Assembly (NCBI GenBank): GCA_965242495.1
Contig: OZ251446.1
Span: forward strand, 620,001-684,000
Direction: 5' to 3'
Origin: CBDESN01 sp965242495
GTDB taxonomy: Bacteria; Pseudomonadota; Alphaproteobacteria; MPNO01
Length of the DNA stretch: 64,000 nt
A program made the translations under genes and the position numbers. How positions within the stretch are numbered: the stretch's first letter is position 1; each line of letters begins with the position of its first letter. The notes under the pieces are model-generated. The model saw only the letters and a program-made list of their open reading frames with translations. It was not told the DNA's origin and did not search any database. Of the stretch, positions 42,555-51,230 are shown one piece after another.

Positions 42555-44717
42555 TTGTTGCTACGCACCCGGATCGGCCTGTTCGTCGCGCTGACCTTCG
42601 CCGTCGTCTGCGCCAGCCTGGCCTTCGCCGCGTTCAAGCGCGAAGAGCTGATCCGGGCGCAGTATTCGGACGAGCTGATCGCCGACCAGTCCACCCTGTG
42701 GAGCAAGATCATCGACCAGCTGGTCCAGCGCATGGAGGACAAGGCCTGGGTCGTGGCCGAAAGCGAGACCTTCGTCCGCGCCGTCCGGCGGCGGGACCGC
42801 GCGGAGATCCAGCGGCTCGGCGCCGACATCGCCACCCAGCTCCAGGACATCGGCATCGTCACCCGCTTCGACGCGATCTATCCCGACGGCGCGCTCGCCT
42901 ATTCGTCGCGGTCGGTGCTGTTCCAGACTCCCATCGTCGCCGTGGGCGCGGCGCGGGACGCGATTCGGGACGACGCGCGCATCCGCGGCGTCGGCAACGA
43001 CGGACAGCGCAACGTCGCGGTGGTTCTCGGCATCCCGCTCCGCGATGCGGCGGGGGTCGCCGGGCTCGGCGTCTACGCCACCGACATCGAGGAGGCGATC
43101 GCCGAGATGGAGCGCGTGGCGCGCTCCTCGGTCCTGATCGCCAACCGCCGCGGCCGCCTGCTCGCGGGCTCGGCGCGCGAGCTGTGGGACACGCTCGGCT
43201 CCTTCGTCAACCTCACCGACGTCAACACCTTGCAGACCGCCGACACCGGCGAGCGCGTCTATTCCGCGGTCGTGCTGCCGCAGCGGGCGGACCTCGGAAG
43301 CCTCGTCGCCCGCCTCATCAGCATCAAGGACGTGACGCTGCTCGCCAGCCAGCAGGAGCGGGTCGGCCAGGTCACGATCGTCGTCCTGGCGGTGTTCCTG
43401 GTCGTCATCCTCGTCGGCCTCGGCTACTACCTGTCGCGGTCCTTCACGCCGCTGTCGGAGGGCGTGCGGGTGCTCAACGCCCTGTCGCGCGGCGATCTCG
43501 GAGTCCAGATCGAAGACGCCGGCGGCCGCGACGAGGTGGGCCGGATCGCCGACGCGGTGAACGTGTTCCGCGCCCATCTGATCGCCATCGACCGGTTTCG
43601 CAGCTCCCGCGAACGCCAGCGCAGCCGCCAGGAACGCTTCATCCGGCGCGAGATGACGCAGCTCGCCGACACGCTCGACGAGGAAGAGCGCGCAAACGTG
43701 CTGGAGGAGCTGGAGCAGCTGGAGCAACAGGTGCGCGACGAGCCGGGCGAGGAAGCGGGCGCGCCGTCGACCCCCGGCGCGCCCGAGGGCGCTTCGGTCG
43801 ATCTGGCGCGGGGATCGAGCAGCCTCGCCATGATGGCGCTCGCCTTCCGCAAGATGTCCGACCGGGTGCGCGACCAGAATTCCCGCCTGCGCGAGGCCCT
43901 CCAGGCCAAGAACGCCTTCATCGCCCTGCAGAAGGAGCTGGACATCGCGACCCGCGTGCAGCTGTCCCTGCTGCCGGAGACCATGCCGCCGTCCGACGTC
44001 TTCGAGGTCGCCGGCGCGATGAGGCCGGCGAAGGAGGTGGGCGGCGACTTCTACGACTTCTTCCGCCTCGACCGCCATCGCGTCGGCGTCGTGGTCGCCG
44101 ACGTCTCCGGCAAGGGCGTGCCGGCGGCCCTGTTCATGGTGATGGCCCGCACGCTGATGCGGGCGACGGCGCAGCAGGTGGACTCGCCCGGGCAGTTCCT
44201 CGCCGCCATCAACGACTTCCTGGAGCAGAACAACGACGAACAGCTGTTCGTGACCGTGTTCTATGGCGTGCTGGATGAACGCAGCGGCCGCTTCACCTAC
44301 GCCAATGGCGGCCACAATCCGCCGATCCTGGCCGACGGCAACGGCGTTCGTCCGCTGCGGACGACCGGCGGCGTGGCTCTGGGCATGTTCGGCCAGCTCG
44401 ACTACGCCGAGGCCTGCGTGGAGCTCACGCCGGGAGCGCGGCTGATCCTGATCACCGACGGGGTGACGGAAGCGTTCAACACCCGCTCCGAGGATTTCGG
44501 GGAGCGGCGGTTGCTGGACACCGCGCGCGCCCTCCCCGCCCAGAGGCCCGAGGAAGACGTCCGGGACATCGTCGCCGCGGTCGAGACCTTCGCCGGCGAG
44601 GAGCCGCAGTTCGACGACATCACCTGCGTGGTGCTGACCTTCAAGGATCCGAAGGGAGACGAAAAGGACGGAGGCCCGCCCGGCGCGGATAACGAGACGA
44701 CGGAGGAACTGGCGTGA
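42555..44717 (+). CDS. SpoIIE-type PP2C phosphatase with periplasmic sensor and HAMP
   Basis: 720 residues from TTG 42555. TM1 at about 5-27, a large periplasmic sensor (28-270), TM2 at about 272-294, HAMP (295-350), a coiled coil rich in Glu/Leu (about 370-400), and a SpoIIE/PP2C domain (about 480-700) with GGDFYDFF (about 496), DVSGKGVPAALFM, NGGHNPP, TDGVTEA and DDIT metal sites. It should dephosphorylate a STAS antagonist; one is encoded at 46882-47220. It is followed with a GTGA overlap by an RsbW-like kinase. Confidence 0.92.
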   Translation: MLLRTRIGLFVALTFAVVCASLAFAAFKREELIRAQYSDELIADQSTLWSKIIDQLVQRMEDKAWVVAESETFVRAVRRRDRAEIQRLGADIATQLQDIGIVTRFDAIYPDGALAYSSRSVLFQTPIVAVGAARDAIRDDARIRGVGNDGQRNVAVVLGIPLRDAAGVAGLGVYATDIEEAIAEMERVARSSVLIANRRGRLLAGSARELWDTLGSFVNLTDVNTLQTADTGERVYSAVVLPQRADLGSLVARLISIKDVTLLASQQERVGQVTIVVLAVFLVVILVGLGYYLSRSFTPLSEGVRVLNALSRGDLGVQIEDAGGRDEVGRIADAVNVFRAHLIAIDRFRSSRERQRSRQERFIRREMTQLADTLDEEERANVLEELEQLEQQVRDEPGEEAGAPSTPGAPEGASVDLARGSSSLAMMALAFRKMSDRVRDQNSRLREALQAKNAFIALQKELDIATRVQLSLLPETMPPSDVFEVAGAMRPAKEVGGDFYDFFRLDRHRVGVVVADVSGKGVPAALFMVMARTLMRATAQQVDSPGQFLAAINDFLEQNNDEQLFVTVFYGVLDERSGRFTYANGGHNPPILADGNGVRPLRTTGGVALGMFGQLDYAEACVELTPGARLILITDGVTEAFNTRSEDFGERRLLDTARALPAQRPEEDVRDIVAAVETFAGEEPQFDDITCVVLTFKDPKGDEKDGGPPGADNETTEELA

Positions 44718-45166
44718 GCGCGAACGCATCGAACGGCGTCCCGCCGGACGCGACGCTGACCCTGACGCTGAAGAACGACCTCGCGGAGCTGGCGCGGATC
44801 GCCGCGGAGATCGAGGCCCGCGGCGAAGCCCGCGACTGGCCCCCCGCCTGGGCCCAACGCGCCGTCCTGTCGCTCGACGAGTTGATCACCAACGTCGTCA
44901 CCTACGGCTATCCGGACGGAGGCGAGCATGAAATCCGCATCGCGCTGACCGAGCGGGACGGCTGCCTGGAGGTGGTCCTGGAGGATGACGGGGCGCCGTT
45001 CGATCCGTTCTCCGAAGCGCCCGAGCCCGACCTGGAGGCCGACGTCGACGAACGCCGGGTCGGCGGGCTGGGCGTCCATATCGTCAAGTCGATGATGGAC
45101 GACGTGCAATACGAACGGCGCGACGGCCGCAACCGCATGGTGCTGATCCAGCGGTCGCCGAAATGA
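44714..45166 (+). CDS. RsbW/SpoIIAB-like anti-sigma serine kinase
   Basis: 150 residues, a lone GHKL ATPase: DELITNVVTYGYPDGGEHEI (N box), LEDDGAPFDP (G1) and GGLGVHIVKSMMDDVQYERR (G2). No histidine phosphotransfer domain is present. Such proteins phosphorylate STAS antagonists and sequester a sigma factor or other target. GTG start overlaps the SpoIIE gene. No sigma factor is encoded nearby, so the output target is open. Confidence 0.9.
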   Translation: MSANASNGVPPDATLTLTLKNDLAELARIAAEIEARGEARDWPPAWAQRAVLSLDELITNVVTYGYPDGGEHEIRIALTERDGCLEVVLEDDGAPFDPFSEAPEPDLEADVDERRVGGLGVHIVKSMMDDVQYERRDGRNRMVLIQRSPK

Positions 45167-46260
45167 ACGCGGACGCGCGGTCCGCCGCGCACCGGGCCGA
45201 CGCCGCCATCCGCGACTGGCACGCCGCGCGCGGGTCGCCGCCGCCCGGGCGGCTGGAATGGGACGATTACGACTCGCTGACGGAAGCCATGCAGGCCGGG
45301 ATCGGCGATCCGCCGCGACTCGGCGGTTTCGTCTACGAACACCCCGAACGGTTGCAGGATCCCGATTTCGGCGTCGGCAAGCCCTACCCCGTCCGGCTCG
45401 CCTATTCCGATCCGGGGGGCTCGGGGGAGCCCGTGGTCGCCATCGGCGGGATCACCAACGTCATCCAGCGTTTCGACTTTCTGGCCCTGGACGCGATGCC
45501 GGCCCTGCGCGTCGTCGGCCTGGACCTCGCGGGCCGCGGACGCAGCGGCTGGCTGGCCGAACTGTCGGACTATCGCCTGGAAAGCTACGTCGAACAGTTG
45601 ATCCAGCTGCTGGATCATCTCGGGCTCGACTCCTGCACGCTGTTGGGTTCGTCGCTGGGCGGGACCGTCGCCATCCGCTTCGCCGCGCGCCATCCCGAGC
45701 GCGCGCGACGGATCGTGCTCAACGACTCCGGCCCCTTCATCCCGGCGGAACGGCGCGCGCGGCGGGCGAAGGCGGTGGCGCGCCATTACGTGTTCCACAG
45801 CCCGGCGGAGATGTTCCGCCGCACCGGCGCCGCGGAGCGGCATGCCGGGCCGGCGCCCGACGCGGTGCTGCTGCACAGCGCCCATCACAAGACCCGCTGG
45901 TCGGACGAAGAACGGGGCCGCGTCTATCGGCACGACCTGCGCGCGTTGCTGGCCTACCGCGCGGAGGCCGCGAACAGCCTCGATCTGTGGGACGATTGGG
46001 CCAGGGTGAACTGCCCGGTCCTGCTGCTCCACGGCGCCCGGAGCGACGCCACCGACGACCGGACCGTCGAACGGATGCGCTGCCATCGCGGCCTGTCGGT
46101 GATCCATCTGCCGGAGACCGGACACACGCCCAGCCTGGGCGACGTTCAGTTGACGGAGGAGGTTGCGCGCTGGGTGCGCGACGACCGCGCGTTCGACCGC
46201 GACCGGGTGGCCCCGATCACCGAATGGCCGGCGAGAATACTGTATCCCGATGATGGGTGA
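45163..46260 (+). CDS. Alpha/beta hydrolase
   Basis: 365 residues, longer than usual because of about 85 extra N-terminal residues. The nucleophile elbow is GSSLGG, the oxyanion region is GGITNVIQ, and the C-terminal His is in ETGHTPSLGD; an acid (DATDD) lies in the loop before. The first residues (ADAAIRDWHAARGS) have no known domain. Translationally coupled to the RsbW-like gene by a 4-nt overlap. RsbQ in the Bacillus energy-stress system is also an alpha/beta hydrolase next to an RsbP-type phosphatase, which suggests an analogous sensing role here. Confidence 0.87.
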   Translation: MNADARSAAHRADAAIRDWHAARGSPPPGRLEWDDYDSLTEAMQAGIGDPPRLGGFVYEHPERLQDPDFGVGKPYPVRLAYSDPGGSGEPVVAIGGITNVIQRFDFLALDAMPALRVVGLDLAGRGRSGWLAELSDYRLESYVEQLIQLLDHLGLDSCTLLGSSLGGTVAIRFAARHPERARRIVLNDSGPFIPAERRARRAKAVARHYVFHSPAEMFRRTGAAERHAGPAPDAVLLHSAHHKTRWSDEERGRVYRHDLRALLAYRAEAANSLDLWDDWARVNCPVLLLHGARSDATDDRTVERMRCHRGLSVIHLPETGHTPSLGDVQLTEEVARWVRDDRAFDRDRVAPITEWPARILYPDDG

Positions 46261-46885
46261 CGAGCCGGGCGCCGGCCTGTTCTTCCTTCGCCACGGTCAA
46301 ACCACCGCAAACCGCGACGGGTTGCGCTCCGGCGGCGAATGCGACCCGCCCCTGACCCGGCTGGGCCGCGAACAGGCTCGCGACACGGGCGCCAGGCTGC
46401 GTCTGCTCGGAGTCGCCCCGGGGTTGATCGTCTCCTCGCCTCTGTCCCGCGCGCTCGAGACCGCGGCGATCCTGAACGCCGGGATGGATCTCGAGGTCAA
46501 GGTCGAACCGGCGCTCATCGAACGGCGGCTCGGCGGCTGGAACGGCCGCAGCGTCGAGGCGACGCAGTCCCTGCTCGCCGGCGGGACGACGCCGCCGGGA
46601 GGCGAATCCGACGCCGCGTTCCGCGGCCGGGCGCTGTCGGCGTTCCGCGGCATGGCGCCGCTCTACGCCAGATGGCCGTTGATCGTCTCCAGCAGCGGAG
46701 TCGCGCGCATCCTGATCGAACGCGCGGGCGGCGGGGCCGTCTACGGTCTGCCGAACGGGGCGGTGCTCCGCGTCTCGCTCGCGGACCCCGAGGCCTTCGA
46801 GGTCGCCGACCTCCGCCGGCTCCATCCCTCGCCGGAGGACGGCTTCGACGAAGGCGGCGAAGCCCGACCGGCGCGTCGGGGCTAA
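46250..46885 (+). CDS. Histidine phosphatase (phosphoglycerate mutase-like) family protein
   Basis: 211 residues. It starts with the catalytic motif FFLRHGQTTANRDG, followed by SSPLSRALETAAIL and SSSGVARIL where the second catalytic histidine would normally sit in a GHG-like turn; here it reads SSSG, so activity is uncertain. ATG 46250 or 46253 both fit. It overlaps the hydrolase gene by 11 nt. Its stop overlaps that of the convergent STAS gene. Confidence 0.82.
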   Translation: MMGDEPGAGLFFLRHGQTTANRDGLRSGGECDPPLTRLGREQARDTGARLRLLGVAPGLIVSSPLSRALETAAILNAGMDLEVKVEPALIERRLGGWNGRSVEATQSLLAGGTTPPGGESDAAFRGRALSAFRGMAPLYARWPLIVSSSGVARILIERAGGGAVYGLPNGAVLRVSLADPEAFEVADLRRLHPSPEDGFDEGGEARPARRG

Positions 46886-47220
46886 TCGCCGATGGATGCG
46901 CGCGCCTCGTCCAGGGTCGCGTGGATCGCGATGATCTTGTCGAAGCCGCTGATCTCGAAAATCTCCCGGATCGCGTCCGAAAGCGAGCAGAGAGCGAATT
47001 TCGCATTCCGCTTCCCGAGTGTCTTGGCGGTCAGCAGGATGGCCCGGAGACCGGCGCTGCTGATGTAGGAGAGTTTCTCGAGATCGATGATCACGGCGCG
47101 ATCGTCTTCGTTGATCGAGGCGTTCAGCGCGTCCTCGAATTCGCGGGCGTTGCCGCCGTCGATGCGACCTTCCGCCTTGGCGATCAGGGTCCCGTTTTCG
47201 TGCTCGGCGTTCAGCTCCAT
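46882..47220 (-). CDS. STAS-domain anti-sigma factor antagonist
   Basis: 112 residues forming a single STAS domain: IAKAEGRIDGGNAREFEDAL, VIIDLEKLSYISSAGLRAILL. The phosphorylatable serine is Ser54 or Ser55. The ATG at 47220 has AGGAAAGCAGG upstream; an earlier in-frame start is not conserved. It is the expected substrate of the RsbW-like kinase (44714) and SpoIIE phosphatase (42555). It is convergent with that operon and follows the GPP34 gene on the same strand. Confidence 0.92.
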   Translation of the reverse strand: MELNAEHENGTLIAKAEGRIDGGNAREFEDALNASINEDDRAVIIDLEKLSYISSAGLRAILLTAKTLGKRNAKFALCSLSDAIREIFEISGFDKIIAIHATLDEARASIGD

Positions 47221-47329
47221 CCGTGCCTGCTTTCCTGAGTTGTGGTTTGTCTCGACAATCGGCCCGCAGGATAGTCCCGTCCGCGCGCGCTGTAAACGAA
47301 GCATTTCCCCCCGGGCGCGCGCCCCAAGC

Positions 47330-47983
47330 CTAGTAGAAGGGCTGCGCGATCGAAGCGGCGAGCGACGATTCGATGTCGCGGACCGCCCGCGAGACCGCCT
47401 GGCCGATCAGATCCAACTTGCGCACCTGCTCGATGCGCCTGGAGGCGCTCTTGAGCTCCTTGCTGGACAACAGCTCCCGGAAGATGCCGCAGACGTCGGC
47501 GAGACAGATGATGACGACGTCGCGCGCGTCCGGGATCTCGTCGCTGAACAGCACCTCCATGATGCGCAGCTTGACCTCGCGCTCCGCCCGGTCGTCGACG
47601 ACCGGGTAGCGCCGCGTCCGCAGGACCCAAAGGAAGCGGTCCTCCTCCCGGCGCAGAATGCCGCCCTCGACCAGCCGCGCGAGCGCGCGGTCGCGGATCT
47701 GGTCGGCATGCTCGGTCGTATCCTCGACCCAGTGGCGAGCGTCGTGCGTCTCCGTCGTCTGCGCGATGCGGGCGAGCGTCGGATCGAGCAGATCGTCCCC
47801 GACCGGCGCCGCATCGACCAGCGTCAGCCGGTCGAGGTCGGTGTCGATGCGGTTCTCCAACGCAAGATCCATCAGCACCGCCCCGGCGAGCGCGCAATCG
47901 ACGGACGCCTGGGGGACGTGCGCGAACTGTCCGTTCTCGTCGTCGAGGAGAAGCAGCATGATCTCTTCCGCGAATCTCAGCAT
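47330..47983 (-). CDS. GPP34 (GOLPH3/Vps74-like) family protein
   Basis: 217 residues. The N terminus MLRFAEEIMLLLLDDENGQF and ALAGAVLMDLALENRIDTD, then RALARLVEGGILRREEDRFLWVLRTRRYPVVDD, match the GPP34 domain. In eukaryotes GPP34 proteins bind phosphatidylinositol-4-phosphate at the Golgi. Bacterial members are common in actinobacteria; function unknown. Here it lies 109 nt upstream of the STAS gene on the same strand, so they may be co-transcribed. The assignment rests on sequence pattern only. Confidence 0.7.
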   Translation of the reverse strand: MLRFAEEIMLLLLDDENGQFAHVPQASVDCALAGAVLMDLALENRIDTDLDRLTLVDAAPVGDDLLDPTLARIAQTTETHDARHWVEDTTEHADQIRDRALARLVEGGILRREEDRFLWVLRTRRYPVVDDRAEREVKLRIMEVLFSDEIPDARDVVIICLADVCGIFRELLSSKELKSASRRIEQVRKLDLIGQAVSRAVRDIESSLAASIAQPFY

Positions 47984-48197
47984 GCGCCTGTCTTCCCTGT
48001 ACCCGTTCCGGCCCGCGGGTCCGCGCCGCGGATCGCGCGGACCATAACCGGCGGCGGCGGGCGATTCAAGCCGTATCGTCGGGCGGCCCCGCGCGGGCGC
48101 TCGACATCGCCGGCCCGCGCCTTCAGACTGTTCTCCGTCTTCGCCTTCCGGGCGTCGTCGACCCGCGTCCGGTCGGCGCCGCGCGGATCGCACGGAC

Positions 48198-48221
48198 CAT
48201 GGACGGGACCATGGACGGGGT
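48198..48221 (+). repeat. Tandem ACCATGGACGGG repeat before the MFS gene
   Basis: The 12-bp unit ACCATGGACGGG occurs twice in tandem just upstream of the ATG at 48227. Each unit has an ATG, but neither opens a good frame. It may influence initiation; otherwise this 243-bp gap shows nothing else. Confidence 0.5.
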
Positions 48222-48226
48222 GAGAC

Positions 48227-49459
48227 ATGCGGGCCGGTTCCGCCGTCGCCGCCGCCGGCGAGCGCAACAAGGTCGTCGGCCTGATCTGCGGCGGCCATTT
48301 CTACAGCCATTTCAGCTGGCTGATCCTGCCGCCGCTGTTCCCGCTGATGCGGGCCGAGTTCGGCGCCAGCTATCTCGCCCTGGGCGCCCTGATGATCGCC
48401 TTCGCGGTCGCCACCGGCGTGTCGCAGATCCCCTGCGGCCTGCTGGTCGACCGGTTCGGCGCCCGGCCGGTGCTGCTCGCGGGGCTGACCCTGCTGGCGC
48501 TGCCGTTCGCCCTGGTCGGGCTGACCGGCGAATTATGGCATCTGATGGTCCTGACGACCGTCGCCGGCCTCGCCAACGGCGTGTTCCACCCGGCGGATTA
48601 CGCGATCCTGTCGGCGCGCGTCGACGAGCGCTTCCTCGGGCGGGCGATGAGCGTCCACAGCTTCAGCGGCTATATCGGCTGGGCGGCGGCGCCGGCGGCG
48701 ATGCTCGGGCTGTCGGAGCTGATGGACTGGCGTTCGGCGGTCTCGGTCGCGGGCTTCGCCGGCCTCGCCGTCGCGGCGCTTCTGTGCTGGCAGGGGGCGA
48801 GCCTGGACGATGCGGCCGTCCGGCGGCCCCGGCCGCGCGACCGGCGGAGCGAATCGGAGTCGGCGCTGCGCCGCGGCCTGGAGACGATGCGATCGACTTC
48901 GATGATCTCGCTGCTGGTCTTCTTCGTCTTCCTGGCGACGGTGAGCGGGGCGGTCAACAGCTTCTCGGTGGTCGGAGTCATGGCGCTGTTCGACGCCGAC
49001 CGCGCATTGGGCAACTACGCGCTCACCGGTTTCCTCGTCGCCCACGGGGCGGGCGTGCTGATCGGCGGCGTGCTCGCCGATTCGACCGCCCGGCACAGCC
49101 TGGTCGCCGGCCTCTCGGCGGCCGGGGCGGCGGCTGCGTTCTTCTTCGTGGCCCTCGCCTTCGCCCCGGTCCTGGCCGCGGTGACGGCGATGGCTCTCGC
49201 CGGGCTGCTGCTGGGCGTGGCCAACCCGTCGCGCGACCTCCTGGTGCGGGCGGCGGCGCCGCCCGGCGCGCTCGGCGTCGCCTACGGCTTCACCTCGACG
49301 GGCCTCGGCATCGGTTCGGCGATCGGCCCCGCCATCGGCGGCTGGGCGATGGATGCGGGCCAACCCTCCTGGCTGTTCCTCGCCCTCTGCGCCGCGTCGC
49401 TGCTCTGCGTCGCCGCGGCGGGGCTGACGCGGCCCCACCGGCGCGCCGACCCGGCGTGA
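48227..49459 (+). CDS. Major facilitator superfamily transporter
   Basis: 410 residues with 12 hydrophobic helices and MFS motif A GLLVDRFGARPVLLAG between helices 2 and 3. The central loop (VRRPRPRDRRSESESALRRG) is Arg-rich and cytoplasmic. Similarity is to the fosmidomycin-resistance (Fsr-like) or nitrate/cyanate carriers; the substrate is not known. Its GTGA overlap with a VOC-domain gene suggests the two act together. Confidence 0.85.
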   Translation: MRAGSAVAAAGERNKVVGLICGGHFYSHFSWLILPPLFPLMRAEFGASYLALGALMIAFAVATGVSQIPCGLLVDRFGARPVLLAGLTLLALPFALVGLTGELWHLMVLTTVAGLANGVFHPADYAILSARVDERFLGRAMSVHSFSGYIGWAAAPAAMLGLSELMDWRSAVSVAGFAGLAVAALLCWQGASLDDAAVRRPRPRDRRSESESALRRGLETMRSTSMISLLVFFVFLATVSGAVNSFSVVGVMALFDADRALGNYALTGFLVAHGAGVLIGGVLADSTARHSLVAGLSAAGAAAAFFFVALAFAPVLAAVTAMALAGLLLGVANPSRDLLVRAAAPPGALGVAYGFTSTGLGIGSAIGPAIGGWAMDAGQPSWLFLALCAASLLCVAAAGLTRPHRRADPA

Positions 49460-50370
49460 GCGCCCCGGGCGCGCGCCGGACGCCCGGCGCCGGCGAGATC
49501 TATCTCGACCATATCGGCTGGTACGCGGCGGACGTCGACGCCGCATCGGCGGCCTTCGAGCGGCTGGGATTCCGGCTCACCCCCTTCGCCTGGCATCGCA
49601 ACGAAACGCCGGACGGCGCGGCCGAGCCGTCGGGGACGGGAAACCGCTGCGCGATGCTGGAGCGCGGCTATCTCGAATTCCTCGTCGCGGCGCCGGATCT
49701 CGATCTTCCGCTGGCGCGGCAGCTGCGCGCCGGGCTGGAGCGCTACGCCGGAATCCACCTGATCGCCTTCGCCTGCGCCGACGCCGAGGCCGAGCGGTCG
49801 CGCCTCGCCGCCGCCGGCTTCGCGCCGCAACCGGTGGTCCGGCTGCGCCGGCCGACGCGGACCGACCGGGGCGAGGATGCGACGCTGGCCTTCTCGGTCG
49901 TCCGCACGCCGCCCGGAACGATGCCCGAGGGCCGCATCCAGATGCTGCGCCACGACGCGCCGGACCTCGTCTGGCAACCCTCGCGAATCGCCCGCGACAA
50001 CGCCATCGACGCGCTGAGCGGCGTCCTCGTGTGCAGCGACGACCCGGCGGAGGCGGCCCGCCGGTTCGCCCGCTATACCGGACGGCGGGCGGCGCGCCGG
50101 GCCGGCGGCCTCGCGATCCGGCTGGAGCGCGGCGAGGTGGTCTTCGTCTCGCCGGAGGGCTTCGCGGCGCTCCTGCCCGGAGCCCTCCTCCCCGCCCGGC
50201 CGTTCATCGGCGCGGCCCTGCTGCGCAGCCGGGACCTGCCGCGCACCCGCGCATTCCTGCGCCGCCGCGGCGTCGCGCTGGCGTTCGACCGGGACGACGC
50301 CCTGTGCGTCGACGCCGCGGCCGCGGCCGGGGCCTGGCTGATCGTACACGGGTGCGGACATACGCCCTGA
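49456..50370 (+). CDS. VOC-family glyoxalase-like domain protein
   Basis: 304 residues from GTG 49456. The N-terminal part (YLDHIGWYAADVDAASAAFERLGFRLTPFAWH) is a glyoxalase-like beta-alpha-beta module, with a metal-binding His (LDHIG) and Glu (LEFLVAA). The rest contains a second, weaker repeat from about 190. It resembles the large PF13468 glyoxalase-like proteins whose substrates are unknown. Coupled to the upstream MFS gene. Confidence 0.78.
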   Translation: MSAPGARRTPGAGEIYLDHIGWYAADVDAASAAFERLGFRLTPFAWHRNETPDGAAEPSGTGNRCAMLERGYLEFLVAAPDLDLPLARQLRAGLERYAGIHLIAFACADAEAERSRLAAAGFAPQPVVRLRRPTRTDRGEDATLAFSVVRTPPGTMPEGRIQMLRHDAPDLVWQPSRIARDNAIDALSGVLVCSDDPAEAARRFARYTGRRAARRAGGLAIRLERGEVVFVSPEGFAALLPGALLPARPFIGAALLRSRDLPRTRAFLRRRGVALAFDRDDALCVDAAAAAGAWLIVHGCGHTP

Positions 50371-50416
50371 GAGTCCGTTTGAGAAATCGGATCCTGCCAA
50401 GGCGCAACCGCCCTGG

Positions 50417-50436
50417 ATTCCCGCTTTCGCGGGAAT
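50417..50436. repeat. Palindromic repeat ATTCCCGCTTTCGCGGGAAT, first cluster
   Basis: Arms ATTCCCGC/GCGGGAAT around a TTTC loop. Same element in either orientation at 50570-50589, and interrupted copies around 50475-50487/51037-51049 and 50706-50718/50868-50880. Usually preceded by CGTC and followed by CCA. Short dispersed repeats of this type are widespread in proteobacteria. Confidence 0.9.
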
Positions 50437-50487
50437 GACGTGGTTTTTATCGGCGGCCGCGCCAGGGATCCGTCATTCCCGCGAAAG

Positions 50488-51036
50488 AGCGTGTGGAGAA
50501 ACCCTTGGCGTATCCGCCTCGAGCCGATGGCCTTCCCGGGGCCAGTGTCCCGGGGTCCCCCCCCTCGTCATTCCCGCGAAAGCGGGAATCCATATTTGTA
50601 TTTCGATCCCTGTTTCCGTGAAGACGAGGGGCCTGTGACGACGGCCCGAGGGAAGCCGTCGGTCGGAGGCGGATACGCCCAAAGACCCGTCCTTTCCCGC
50701 CATGGATTCCCGCTTTCGAGTGTGTGAAGAAATCCCAAGGCATCCGCGTAATTCGGGATTTTCGCCATGTCGATAGGAACACAAATGATCTATATAAGGA
50801 ACGTATGTGGGTCAAATGTGGTGAATCGACTGGATAGACTACAGGTCTTGGGGTTTCTTCACACACTCTTTCGCGGGAATGACGAGAGGGGGGGGGGCCG
50901 CGACGGCCTCCCTCGGGCCGTCGTCACGGGCCTCCCTCGTCTTCACGGGGGCAGGCTCCGCGCGCTCGGGGATTTCGCGCGCTTGATCGGCTGAAACCGA
51001 CGCCCACGCGGACATGTCGGGATTTCTTCACACGCT
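50488..51036. mobile_element. 549-bp composite non-autonomous element in a palindrome loop
   Basis: Left end AGCGTGTGGAGAAACCC and right end (complement) AGCGTGTGAAGAAATCCC form terminal inverted repeats. They are flanked by CGAAAG on both sides (50482-50487 and 51037-51042), which rebuilds one intact ATTCCCG-CGAAAG-CGGGAAT palindrome when the insert is removed. No transposase inside. The ends match those of the IS at 62103. It contains a further palindrome copy and the smaller MITE. Confidence 0.75.
50719..50867. mobile_element. 149-bp MITE related to the IS1182-family element
   Basis: Terminal inverted repeats AGTGTGTGAAGAAATCCCAAG (left) and its near-complement at the right end (AGTGTGTGAAGAAACCCCAAG). 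Flanked by CTTTCG on both sides (50713-50718, 50868-50873); removing it restores the 20-bp palindrome. No coding capacity. Interior AT-richer than surroundings (ATGATCTATATAAGG). Confidence 0.82.
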
Positions 51037-51230
51037 CGAAAGCGGGAATCCATTTCGGACGAAGCCTTCTCGCCGGAGACGACTCTCATGGATAAGCGCG
51101 ATTCTCAAACGGGCCCTGAGGGCAGGCGGAATCCCGCGGCGGCGGCCTTGGCGGTTCGGCAACCCCGTTTGCGGCCTCCGTCCGTCGCGTTTAGGTTCGG
51201 CCGCATCGGCAAGCCCACAGGAGCGTTCGT

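Larger units (their letters stand above)
50371..51230. other. 860-bp gene-free region made of mosaic palindromic repeats and nested elements
   Basis: No gene is visible. It contains copies of the 20-bp palindrome at 50417-50436 and 50570-50589, a 549-bp composite inserted in another copy (50488-51036) and a 149-bp MITE (50719-50867) nested within it. The final 180 bp upstream of 51231 carry the promoter region and a CAGGAG ribosome-binding site for the next gene. Confidence 0.8.

Noticed and set aside
50440..50727. Small frames in the 50.4-51.0 kb repeat region
   Set aside because: All are translations of the palindromic repeats and recur with the same peptides (for example RHSRESGNP) at every repeat site.
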